From: Micavibrio sp.
GTDB lineage: Bacteria > Pseudomonadota > Alphaproteobacteria > Micavibrionales > Micavibrionaceae
Direction of reading: 5' to 3'
DNA: 10,375 bases
NCBI GenBank assembly: GCA_027051315.1
Contig: JALTZE010000241.1
Span: 1-10,375, forward strand
The position numbers and the translations under genes are program-made. The notes under the pieces were generated by a model. That model saw only the letters and a list, made by a program, of their open reading frames with translations. It ran no database searches and had not been told where the DNA came from. Positions 1-6,059 of the stretch are shown here, one piece after another. Every line of letters begins with the position of its first letter. Position 1 is the stretch's first letter.

Positions 1-39
1 GTAATAATAGGATAAAAAAATTTCTCAAATTACAAAAAT

Positions 40-78
40 AGAAGAATTATCTATAAATCCTTATTTGATAATTCTTCT
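40..78 (-). terminator. Hairpin overlapping the rpoH 3' end, probable terminator
   Basis: A perfect inverted repeat pairs 40-51 with 67-78 (12 bp, AT-rich), leaving a 15-nt loop. In the minus-strand transcript the hairpin is followed at once by TATTTTTG, a short U-run. The stem includes the last codons and stop of rpoH, so coding and termination share the same bases. The low G+C of the stem makes its strength uncertain. Confidence 0.5.
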
Positions 79-914
79 TTAAGCTTATCAAAGGCTTTTT
101 GTTCTATTTGTCTTATTCTTTCCTTACTAACCCCTAGTTTTTCCCCTAAAGTAGCTAATGTAGAATTTTTACCTTCGTTAAGATGTCTTGCTCTGATGAT
201 AATTTGCTCTCTTTCATTAAGTTTACTTAATGCTTCTTCCAGCCATTTATTCCTTGCTTCCTCATATTTTTTTTCAATTATTTCTTCTTCTGGATTCTTC
301 CTTTCATCAGAAAGCATATCTATAAAATCCTTATCGCCATCTGCTGATATTGGTGTATCTAGGTATAAATCAGAACTAGAAAGACGTTCTTCCATATGAT
401 TTACATCACGAAGATTAACCGATAAATCATTAGCAATCTCCAGCTTTTGTTTTTTGCTCAAAGATAATTGCCCTCCTTCTTTTTCAATACGAGCCTTTAG
501 CCTGCTAAATTTAAAAAACAACGCCTTATGAGCAGCAGTTGTTCCTGTCCTCACAATAGACCAGTTTCTTAAAATATAATCTTGTATCTGTGCTCTAATC
601 CACCAATGACAATATGTAGAAAATCTTATATCCCTGTCTGGGTCAAATTTCTCAGCAGCAAGCATTAAGCCGAGATTTCCTTCCTGTATAAGGTCACCAT
701 AGGGCAGACCATAATTTCTATATTTAGCAGCTATTGCTATTACTAATCTAGTATATGATTTTATCAATTTATGCAGGGCTTTTTCATCTTTTTTATCCCT
801 CCAAGCCAAAGCAAGCTCTTTTTCAAAATCCTTCTCTAATATAGGTTCAGACATAGAGTTTTGGATAAAATCAAGATTTGATTTTTGTGTGTCATTATCA
901 TCTATATAAGCCAT
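51..914 (-). CDS. rpoH: RNA polymerase sigma factor RpoH (sigma-32, heat shock)
   Basis: The 287-aa product is a group 3 sigma-70 family factor that directs RNA polymerase to heat-shock and protein-quality-control promoters. Region 2 spans about residues 50-125, with the core-binding stretch LIQEGNLGLM (75-84) and the -10 recognition stretch RFSTYCHWWIRAQIQ (97-111). The RpoH-box equivalent, HKALFFKFSRLK, is at 129-140; this element separates RpoH from RpoD and other sigmas. It reads H where Q is usual. Region 4 ends with a helix-turn-helix around 253-280 (LGEKLGVSKERIRQIE). The length is normal for RpoH. The ATG is preceded by GAGG at 920-923 with a 5-nt spacer. A weak alphaproteobacterial heat-shock-like promoter (962-968 with 985-988, minus strand) could provide autoregulation, but this is tentative. 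The gene lies downstream of a phosphatase-like gene on the same strand, with a 145-nt gap. Confidence 0.94.
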   Translation of the reverse strand: MAYIDDNDTQKSNLDFIQNSMSEPILEKDFEKELALAWRDKKDEKALHKLIKSYTRLVIAIAAKYRNYGLPYGDLIQEGNLGLMLAAEKFDPDRDIRFSTYCHWWIRAQIQDYILRNWSIVRTGTTAAHKALFFKFSRLKARIEKEGGQLSLSKKQKLEIANDLSVNLRDVNHMEERLSSSDLYLDTPISADGDKDFIDMLSDERKNPEEEIIEKKYEEARNKWLEEALSKLNEREQIIIRARHLNEGKNSTLATLGEKLGVSKERIRQIEQKAFDKLKEELSNKDL

Positions 915-997
915 ATTATCCTCACTATCTATGAAAATAACTTTTGTTCTTCATCAACTAACAATAGGGGTAAAAAAGTAAGCAGAAGGACAAAAGC

Positions 998-1022
998 ATT
1001 TTGACCATATATTCGTCAAAAT
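998..1022. repeat. Inverted repeat ATTTTGAC-N9-GTCAAAAT upstream of rpoH
   Basis: The 8-bp arms at 998-1005 and 1015-1022 are perfectly complementary around a 9-nt spacer. Beyond them AGC (995-997) could pair with GCT (1025-1027) past a 2-nt bulge. The repeat lies between the phosphatase-like gene and rpoH, about 85 nt before the rpoH start. Two readings are possible: a weak terminator for the phosphatase-like gene (the minus strand continues GCTTTTG, a poor U-run), or a protein-binding palindrome controlling rpoH. The sequence does not decide. Confidence 0.5.
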
Positions 1023-1059
1023 AAGCTAATTGGATCACAAAAATATTTTCTTGAAAAAA

Positions 1060-1878
1060 TTATATTTCAAACAGCTCGAAAATATCGCCGTTAATATCTA
1101 TACCAGCACATGTAAGCTTGCCACCAAAACCACAACCACCGTCCAGAGTCGCTGTTACACAATTTATATTTATACCATTATGGTTAGGGTCGAAACCTCT
1201 AAAAATTTTTGAAAAATTGGCATATTGATTTTTTATATTTTCAAAAGAATTATCAGCCCACCAAAACGAATCACCTTGCTGTTCCAAAGGTCTTTCAGGG
1301 TCAAGTCCGGCATGAACAAATAATAAATTATTATCAGTATAAGCGGCTCTTTTCTGATTGGTAAGAAAAATATCATGCCCTTCATTAACTTTTAAAGCAT
1401 TTCTAATTTTATTAGTCCATCTAGCAAGCCCCAAAACTCCCTCTCTTGCGGCAATTACCCCTTCATTTGCATCAATTCCATATGCTTGTATAGTAGGGGC
1501 TATTCCATGACTCAACAGCCATAAAAGCACATGCTCAGGATTAGGAGCAAACTGTAATTGTAAAAGCTTATCCATCATTTCTTCTTGTTGTCCACGCAGA
1601 TAAACAATATCACTGGCCTTTACACATGGAACAGAAAGAACAAGCCTTCTAAAAGTTAATAATTCATCTATTGTCTGAATTGGATAATTGGAATATCCCG
1701 TATAATTTCCTGTATATAATATTCTATCATTGGGGGTAAATTGTTCCAGCAACGCATCATGAAGCTTTATAAGTTTTTCTACATCTGAATGTATGGCGGA
1801 TATAACCCATATACGCTCGGACTTACCTAAGGGCATAAATGCGTTATTACCATTTTTACATTCAATATTAATGCACAC
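1060..1878 (-). CDS. PPP-fold metallophosphatase-like protein with degenerate active site
   Basis: The 272-aa product follows the layout of the PPP/diadenosine-tetraphosphatase family, but its motifs are eroded. Motif I (GDxHG) reads SAIHS at 27-31. Motif II (GDxxDRG) reads GNYTGYS at 57-63. Motif III (GNHE) reads GQQE at 96-99. The HAG motif is intact (H189), but the later GHT motif reads GFD (228-230). The closing family signature LDGGCGFGGKL (245-255) is well kept. Compared with a catalytic member, both motif I and II aspartates, the motif III Asn and His, and the GHT His are lost; only H30 and H189 remain. I infer no ordinary two-metal phosphatase activity, so a binding or regulatory role is more likely. 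The frame is open and otherwise intact, so it is not an obvious pseudogene. The start is uncertain: GTG at 1878 has no clear ribosome-binding site, and ATG at 1836 (M15) is an alternative. A TATAAT at 1935-1940 (minus) could be its -10 box. No signal peptide is seen, so it is probably cytoplasmic. Confidence 0.8.
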   Translation of the reverse strand: MCINIECKNGNNAFMPLGKSERIWVISAIHSDVEKLIKLHDALLEQFTPNDRILYTGNYTGYSNYPIQTIDELLTFRRLVLSVPCVKASDIVYLRGQQEEMMDKLLQLQFAPNPEHVLLWLLSHGIAPTIQAYGIDANEGVIAAREGVLGLARWTNKIRNALKVNEGHDIFLTNQKRAAYTDNNLLFVHAGLDPERPLEQQGDSFWWADNSFENIKNQYANFSKIFRGFDPNHNGININCVTATLDGGCGFGGKLTCAGIDINGDIFELFEI

Positions 1879-1943
1879 TTTTAAACCAGATTTGTTTTTA
1901 ATAGGTGGGGTGAAGGCATAATTGCCATATTAACATTATATAA

Positions 1944-1982
1944 GAAAAAACAGACATATAAAAGCAATTATATGTCTGTTTT
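1944..1982 (-). terminator. Rho-independent terminator of carD
   Basis: The arms 1947-1961 and 1968-1982 are perfectly complementary (15 bp, core ACAGACATATAA) around a 6-nt loop. In the minus-strand transcript the hairpin ends in six U residues (1950-1945) followed by CUUAUA, the standard intrinsic terminator pattern. It lies about 30 nt after the carD stop. Read on the plus strand it is followed only by TTTTCAAA, so it acts mainly for the minus strand. Confidence 0.85.
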
Positions 1983-2012
1983 CAAATTATTTTTTAAAGG
2001 AGAATACTAATT

Positions 2013-2591
2013 CTAAGCTGCTTCTCTTGTATCTTCATCTTCAGCTATATCATCATCATCATCATCTAAGGCAAAATTATGAATATCAGCTTTAACACCC
2101 ATAATATCTTCTAGCTTTGAAGAAGCCTCAATTTCTGAGATTTTTTCAACAGCAGCAACCTCACGTGCAAGACGCTCCAGAGCTGACTGATAAATTTGTC
2201 TTTCACTATATGATTGTTCAGTATCATCATTGCTACGCTTAAGGTCACGAAGAACCTCCGCAATAGCAACAGGGTCTCCAGAATTAATTTTTGTTTCATA
2301 TTCTTGCGCACGTCTGCTCCACATAGTGCGACGAATGCGCGAACGCCCTTTAAGTGTTTTTAGAGCATCTTCCATATAATCTGTACCGCTAAGTTTACGA
2401 AGACCAGAAGCTTTTGCTTTGAATAGAGGTATTTTAAGCTTCATACGCTCTTTTTCAAAAGAAATGGCGTATAAAGTAACTTCCATTCCACCTATTGTCT
2501 GTGTTTCTACTCCCTCAATAACGCCAACACCATGTGCTGGATAAACTACGTAATCTCCTGCTGCGAATTCTATATTTTCATTTCCAGACAT
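2013..2591 (-). CDS. carD: CarD family transcriptional regulator
   Basis: The 192-aa product is a CarD/CdnL-type protein. Known members bind the RNA polymerase beta subunit and stabilise open complexes, notably at rRNA promoters. The N-terminal RNA polymerase-interaction domain is clear: AAGDYVVYPAHGVGVIEGVE at 10-29, then the beta strands ending in KLKIPLFKA. The helical DNA-binding domain follows, with the family stretch RSRIRRTMWSRRAQEY and a long helix LERLAREVAAVEKISEIEA. The protein ends in an acidic tail with six consecutive Asp and further Asp/Glu. An AGGA at 2599-2602, 7 nt before the ATG, sets the start. It follows fdxA on the same strand but across 336 nt, with its own likely promoter and terminator, so it is probably transcribed separately. 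The length matches alphaproteobacterial homologues. Confidence 0.93.
   Translation of the reverse strand: MSGNENIEFAAGDYVVYPAHGVGVIEGVETQTIGGMEVTLYAISFEKERMKLKIPLFKAKASGLRKLSGTDYMEDALKTLKGRSRIRRTMWSRRAQEYETKINSGDPVAIAEVLRDLKRSNDDTEQSYSERQIYQSALERLAREVAAVEKISEIEASSKLEDIMGVKADIHNFALDDDDDDIAEDEDTREAA
2049..2066 (-). repeat. (GAT)6 trinucleotide repeat in the carD acidic tail
   Basis: Six identical GAT codons (ATC on the plus strand) encode the poly-Asp stretch of the CarD tail. The codons are identical rather than a GAT/GAC mix, so the tract could change length by slippage without breaking the frame. In so AT-rich a genome, GAT preference alone could also produce it. Confidence 0.6.
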
Positions 2592-2773
2592 TCATAATTC
2601 CTTTTCTTTATTTATGTTTAAAGTACAAAATATACCGCCAGAGAAAACATCCTCTAACAACACTTCGTATATTTAATGGAAAAATCAGGGTTTCAAAAAT
2701 CAGTATCCTTCTGAATCCAAATATGACGGTTTATACCCCGTTCTCACACCCCGTGTTTTTAACCATGAATGTG

Positions 2774-2802
2774 AATATAGTATAAAAAACGCATTTTTTC
2801 AA
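2774..2802 (-). promoter_or_regulatory. Candidate sigma70 promoter for carD
   Basis: On the minus strand TTGAAA (2802-2797) and TATATT (2779-2774) are separated by exactly 17 nt, a good housekeeping promoter match. Transcription would start near 2767, giving a leader of about 175 nt before the carD ATG. The rest of the gap between fdxA and carD (2592-2927) holds no convincing gene. The leader contains two copies of AAAAATCAG (plus-strand 2680-2688 and 2695-2703) and no riboswitch that I recognise. Confidence 0.45.
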
Positions 2803-2858
2803 CTTGATTTTAATATTTTTTTAACTTATAGATTTCGACTGGGGATACTCAAACTTTA

Positions 2859-2885
2859 AAAAGGCTGGATTCGCAGAGGATTCAG
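2859..2885 (-). terminator. Weak candidate terminator of fdxA
   Basis: In the minus-strand transcript CTGAATCC (2885-2878) and GAATCCAG (2872-2865) can form an 8-bp stem with two A-C mismatches and a 5-nt loop, followed by CCTTTTT. It lies about 45 nt after the fdxA stop. The mismatches make it a poor terminator. On the opposite strand the same positions become G-U pairs, so the stem is better there but lacks a U-run. Confidence 0.3.
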
Positions 2886-2927
2886 ATAGATTTAATTCCT
2901 TAAATATAGATGTTTATAAAATATAAA

Positions 2928-3263
2928 TTAATCACCTTCACCAGATGCAGGTGATAATAAATGAAGCTTATCTTTAACATTTTTATATTCTTCTGCTTCC
3001 GGTAACGGGTCTTTCTTCCTTGTTATATTTGCCCATTTTGAAGAATATTCACGGTTTAGCTCAATAAATTTTTCAGCAACCGAGTCGGTATCAGGCAATA
3101 TAGCCTCAATCGGGCATTCAGGCTCACATACACCGCAATCTATACATTCATCAGGATTTATAACTAGCATATTCTCACCTTCGTAAAAACAATCTACTGG
3201 GCAAACCTCAACACAATCAGTATATTTACATTTGATACATAAATCTGTTACTACAAAAGTCAT
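2928..3263 (-). CDS. fdxA: Seven-iron ferredoxin FdxA ([3Fe-4S][4Fe-4S])
   Basis: The 111-aa product closely resembles Azotobacter FdI, a soluble low-potential electron carrier. The N-terminus keeps the family stretch [20 protein letters not shown]. By homology C9, C17 and C50 hold the 3Fe-4S cluster and C21, C40, C43 and C46 the 4Fe-4S cluster; C12 and C25 would be the two non-ligand cysteines known in this family. The second half contains [12 protein letters not shown] (40-51) and a C-terminal tail ending in the family-like [21 protein letters not shown] at 3271-3274, 7 nt before the ATG, confirms the start. A perfect TATAAT on the minus strand (3297-3292) is a likely -10 box, although I see no good -35. 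The electron-transfer partner cannot be told from the neighbours; carD lies downstream and a small NTF2-like gene is divergent. Confidence 0.93.
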   Translation of the reverse strand: MTFVVTDLCIKCKYTDCVEVCPVDCFYEGENMLVINPDECIDCGVCEPECPIEAILPDTDSVAEKFIELNREYSSKWANITRKKDPLPEAEEYKNVKDKLHLLSPASGEGD

Positions 3264-3333
3264 TGCTCAACCTCATTAATAATAGTGGATAATTATATTG
3301 CATAACGATAATGAAAAATCTAGTGATAATATT

Positions 3334-3735
3334 ATGATGAGGGCACAATCATATCTTGATGATTATATTAATTTCCTTGAAAGGTTGAATTTCAGGAGTG
3401 TAAGACTAATAGAAAAATGCACTGAAATAAACCTATCATACAAAGATATATATGATAATGCCCACGGACATGACGAAGTAGAAGAAATATTTAAAAACAG
3501 GTTAGATAAATTCGAAATATATAAATATTCCATAAGCGAAAAAAACTGGGCAAATGATAATATTATCTATTTGGACGGAAATATAATTTATTCAAGGAAG
3601 AAATCTATACCAGTGATAATAAAGCTTACTATATCGCAAAGCGGTAAGATTCTTTCACATTGTGAATATATCAATGAGCCGTTTTTTGAAGAAAAGCCAA
3701 AAACTATTATTCAAAGACTTTTCGCTAGGGGTTAG
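3334..3735 (+). CDS. Small NTF2-like (SnoaL-type) protein of unknown function
   Basis: The product is 133 aa from ATG 3334, or 145 aa if translation begins at the in-frame TTG at 3298. The pattern fits an NTF2-like alpha+beta cone fold: an N-terminal helix (AQSYLDDYINFLERLN), a family-like patch (KDIYDNAHGHDEVEEIFKNRL), then alternating beta strands with IIYLDGNIIYSRKKSIPVIIKLTISQSGKI and a closing SHCEYIN. Proteins of this class range from small-molecule isomerases to non-catalytic partners, so no reaction can be assigned. I prefer the ATG because the first predicted helix starts right after it and the 70-nt gap then leaves room for the divergent fdxA promoter. Neither start has a good ribosome-binding site. 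No signal peptide or membrane segment is present. Its stop is only 10 nt from the convergent carboxypeptidase gene. Confidence 0.68.
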   Translation: MMRAQSYLDDYINFLERLNFRSVRLIEKCTEINLSYKDIYDNAHGHDEVEEIFKNRLDKFEIYKYSISEKNWANDNIIYLDGNIIYSRKKSIPVIIKLTISQSGKILSHCEYINEPFFEEKPKTIIQRLFARG

Positions 3736-3745
3736 TTACATACAA

Positions 3746-4660
3746 CTAAAACTCTAATTTTACATTATTTTCCCTTGCATTTAGATAGGCTTTTCCACCA
3801 TATTTGATGGGATAAATATATTTTTCATGTCCAAAATCCATATCCATAACAACAGGAATGTTAAGACCTTTAGTATGTTCGATTAATATTTCTTCAATAG
3901 AAAATCCAAATTTTCTTCCTGTTTCATCTCCTAATAAATAATTACCAATTACCAATCCAGATATTTTTGATAAAACTCCAGATAATTTTAATTGGGCAAA
4001 CATGCGGTCGATTCTGCTCACCTGTTCTCCAACATCTTCTAAAAACAAAATGGCATTATCCATATCAGGAAAAAAATTAGTCCCCATCATCGCTTGAAAA
4101 ACACTTTGAGTCCCGCCCAACATTTTTCCAACAGCTTTTCCCTCTTTTATAATCTTGGCATTCTTATTCGGATATTCGATTTTTTCTCCAGCTAATATAT
4201 TTTTTAGATAAGTTAACTGTTCTTGAGAATCTTTTTCATTGCGATTAAGAAATATCGAATAAACCATAGCACCGAATATATCTTTTCTGGGGTTCTTACA
4301 ACATGTATACGCCCCGTTAAGAATGCTTGTAAAATCACTACTACCAATAAGAGGCTTCGGATATTTATCAAGCAATGAATAATCTATTTTATCCAGATAA
4401 TGCAAAGAGCGATTTCCACCTCTTGCTGCCATAATAGCTCCAACTTCATTATCTTCCAAAAGCTCATAAAAAGCACTTATCTTTTCTTCATGAGTTCCTG
4501 CGCTTTGAGTTTTTCTTAATTGCTTTATAGTTTGAGGGTGAATCTTAATTTTAAATCCAAATTTTTCTAGCTCTTTCACCCCGCCAGCAAGGTTTTCTTC
4601 TGAAATATAGCTAGAAGGAGAAAAAATTCCGATATAATCTTTGCTTATATCAAATACCAC
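3746..4660 (-). CDS. S66 family LD-carboxypeptidase (LdcA-like)
   Basis: The product is a 304-aa Ser-Glu-His peptidase of the S66 family, which trims the terminal D-alanine from muropeptide tetrapeptides during murein recycling. Using the GTG start, the nucleophile is S108 in GSSD (106-109), the Glu is probably E208 in FLEDVGE, and the His is H278 in DFGHEKY. The substrate-site motif RGGNRS (80-85) replaces the commoner RGGYG. The N-terminal Rossmann-like strand YIGIFSPSS starts at residue 9. GTG 4660 is preferred because AGAAGG at 4673-4668 lies 7 nt upstream and nothing is lost from the domain; a TTG at 4717 would add 19 residues inside dsbB. The gene overlaps the end of dsbB by 11 nt, implying translational coupling. 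S66 also includes MccF-like immunity peptidases, but this envelope-gene context favours peptidoglycan recycling. No signal peptide, so cytoplasmic. Confidence 0.88.
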   Translation of the reverse strand: MVFDISKDYIGIFSPSSYISEENLAGGVKELEKFGFKIKIHPQTIKQLRKTQSAGTHEEKISAFYELLEDNEVGAIMAARGGNRSLHYLDKIDYSLLDKYPKPLIGSSDFTSILNGAYTCCKNPRKDIFGAMVYSIFLNRNEKDSQEQLTYLKNILAGEKIEYPNKNAKIIKEGKAVGKMLGGTQSVFQAMMGTNFFPDMDNAILFLEDVGEQVSRIDRMFAQLKLSGVLSKISGLVIGNYLLGDETGRKFGFSIEEILIEHTKGLNIPVVMDMDFGHEKYIYPIKYGGKAYLNARENNVKLEF

Positions 4661-5192
4661 TTTTAAGCCTTCTCTTAATAATAAAAGCAGATGAAATACA
4701 TATAATGCCCAATCCAAAACACACTATTACATTATAATTTGCCATTGATAATCCAAACATTTCCCAAGCTATCTTATCGCAAAAAACAGTAGGCATATTT
4801 CGTATAGCTTCCGCCATTTCTGCTGGTGTCATTTTTGAAAAATCAGGAGCGGAACAACCAGAAAAACCTTTCCACCATTTTTGCTCTACTCCTGTGTGGA
4901 AAAAAGCAAGCCCAGAATTAAAAAGAAAAGCAATACCAGATAAGGCAATAAGAAATACTGAAACCTCATATTTTTTCTTAATAGAAAAATAAAACGAAAT
5001 AATCCCAATTGCGATAGTAATATAAAAAGGAATTCTCTGGTACAGGCATAATATACAAGGCTGTAGCCCAAAAATATATTGTGCAATATATGCCGCAGCA
5101 ATAGCAGCACAAGAAACAACCACTATAAAAATGCTCATAGAATAAGGGCATTTTAAATAGGAGATAGGATTTAATGTAAAAGGGCAACTCAT
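4650..5192 (-). CDS. dsbB: Disulfide bond formation protein DsbB
   Basis: The 180-aa product is an inner-membrane quinone reductase that reoxidises a periplasmic DsbA-type thiol oxidase. Four hydrophobic segments are visible: about 19-41, 53-71, 77-98 and 152-173. The first periplasmic loop carries the CILC pair (C46, C49), preceded by GLQP and followed by LYQR, as in the family. The second loop carries C113 and C138, the pair that exchanges with DsbA. Other family stretches are FHTGVEQKWW (98-107) and WEMFGLSMANYN (143-154). AAGGAG (5207-5202) lies 9 nt before the ATG and overlaps the stop of the upstream ExoD-family gene, so the two are co-transcribed and probably coupled. Its DsbA partner is not in this window. 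Confidence 0.93.
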   Translation of the reverse strand: MSCPFTLNPISYLKCPYSMSIFIVVVSCAAIAAAYIAQYIFGLQPCILCLYQRIPFYITIAIGIISFYFSIKKKYEVSVFLIALSGIAFLFNSGLAFFHTGVEQKWWKGFSGCSAPDFSKMTPAEMAEAIRNMPTVFCDKIAWEMFGLSMANYNVIVCFGLGIICISSAFIIKRRLKSGI

Positions 5193-5205
5193 AATCTTTA
5201 GCTCC

Positions 5206-5832
5206 TTATAATAAAGATTTTATCCAGACTTCAAACATATCATAACCTTCTTTCCCTACAAATAAGGCAATATATATCATTCCAGATATCCATATAATTC
5301 CTACCATAGCCCCAGCAATAACAGCAAGCCCATCTCTTGTTAATGTACCAATAGCCATCAATGCTATCCCAAAGCTAGGCACAGTGTTGGAAAGCGGAAT
5401 AGGAATACAAACAGAAACAGCCATGATAAAGCCCAATATACCGATAATATTAGAAAATATACCATAAGTAATAAATTCTATACGTGGTTTAATCAGAAGC
5501 TCTATCTTCTTTATCCAAGGTATAACAGCATCAAAAACAGATTTTAGTTTTTTTCCTGATATTTCTTTCTTACGAATTTTTTCAGGCATCCATATAATGT
5601 GCCTACCTAATGCTTGTTGAGCAGTTAATATAAGCAAAGGAGTGGCAAGCAATATATTGATACCAGGGGGAACAGGAATAGGCAAAGCCATGGGAACAGC
5701 AAAAATAAACAGCAATATCCCAAAGCCTCTTTCATGAAAGGCCTTCAATATCATATTAATAGAAATCTGATTATCATTAATCTGATTTATAAAATCTTCC
5801 AATAAAGATGATAAATTACGAATCTCTGTCAT
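5206..5832 (-). CDS. ExoD family membrane protein
   Basis: The 208-aa product belongs to the ExoD family of polytopic inner-membrane proteins. The founding member affects exopolysaccharide production in Sinorhizobium, but the molecular activity is unknown. The hallmark is the first half: a short soluble helix (LLEDFINQI), then FHERGFGILLFIFAVPMALP followed by IPVPPG, and QQALGRHIIWMPEKI. A repeat-like second half has SVCIPIPLSNTVPSFGIALM and a C-terminal GAMVGIIWISGMIYIALF. Four to five hydrophobic segments can be drawn. The ATG at 5832 is chosen because the frame upstream runs through the antisense of the tRNA gene. There is no ribosome-binding site; TATACT lies 6 nt before the ATG (minus 5844-5839), so the message may be leaderless. 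It heads an operon with dsbB and the LD-carboxypeptidase. Confidence 0.85.
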   Translation of the reverse strand: MTEIRNLSSLLEDFINQINDNQISINMILKAFHERGFGILLFIFAVPMALPIPVPPGINILLATPLLILTAQQALGRHIIWMPEKIRKKEISGKKLKSVFDAVIPWIKKIELLIKPRIEFITYGIFSNIIGILGFIMAVSVCIPIPLSNTVPSFGIALMAIGTLTRDGLAVIAGAMVGIIWISGMIYIALFVGKEGYDMFEVWIKSLL

Positions 5833-5869
5833 AAGGAGAGTATAGACAAAATTCAGATAAATAAAATAA

Positions 5870-5897
5870 TTGATTATTTTAAAAATATTGATATTAT
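5870..5897 (+). promoter_or_regulatory. Candidate promoter of tRNA-Leu
   Basis: TTGATT (5870-5875) and TATTAT (5892-5897) are separated by 16 nt. Transcription would start near 5904, about 26 nt before the mature tRNA. The 97-nt gap between the divergent ExoD-family gene and the tRNA must hold promoters for both, and this is the best plus-strand match in it. Confidence 0.5.
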
Positions 5898-5929
5898 CCT
5901 CACACTTTCCACCAAGACTATTTCCTTGT

Positions 5930-6015
5930 GCGGGTGTGGTGGAATTGGTAGACGCGCCGGATTCAAAATCCGGTTCCCTCTGGGAGTGTCGGTTCAAGTC
6001 CGACCACCCGCACCA
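5930..6015 (+). tRNA. tRNA-Leu (anticodon CAA)
   Basis: The cloverleaf folds fully. The acceptor stem is GCGGGTG (5930-5936) with CACCCGC (6005-6011), and the D-loop carries AATTGGTAGAC. The anticodon stem is CCGGA/TCCGG with loop TTCAAAA and anticodon CAA at 5964-5966, reading UUG. The long class II variable arm has stem TCCC/GGGA, and the T-arm is GTCGG-TTCAAGT-CCGAC. The long variable arm and discriminator A fit leucine. The 3' CCA (6013-6015) is encoded. No integrase or duplicated 3' end is seen nearby. Confidence 0.97.
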
Positions 6016-6059
6016 TCTTCTTTCATCACAACTCAGCCCAGCCACAAATAATTAGTTTC

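Noticed and set aside
941..949. GTTC near rpoH as a second LexA-type site
   Set aside because: There is no second GTTC 7 nt away on either side, so the direct-repeat requirement is not met.
2534..2785. 83-codon plus-strand frame over the carD start and leader
   Set aside because: It overlaps carD in antisense, has no ribosome-binding site, and its composition is that of translated AT-rich non-coding DNA.
2832..2846. ATTTCGACTGGGGAT, resembling the conserved 5' stretch of tmRNA
   Set aside because: No matching acceptor stem, T-arm, tag frame or CCA end is found nearby; a short chance match.
4661..4717. 19-residue extension of the LD-carboxypeptidase from a TTG start
   Set aside because: It lies entirely inside dsbB in another frame. 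GTG 4660 has a good AGAAGG ribosome-binding site and leaves the whole domain intact.
5930..6015. tRNA-Leu as an integration site for a mobile element
   Set aside because: No integrase, no duplicated tRNA 3' end and no change in base composition is seen on either side.
5833..6045. 71-codon N-terminal extension of the ExoD-family frame on the minus strand
   Set aside because: It is the antisense of the tRNA-Leu gene and gives a sequence unlike the family; the protein similarity begins at the ATG at 5832.
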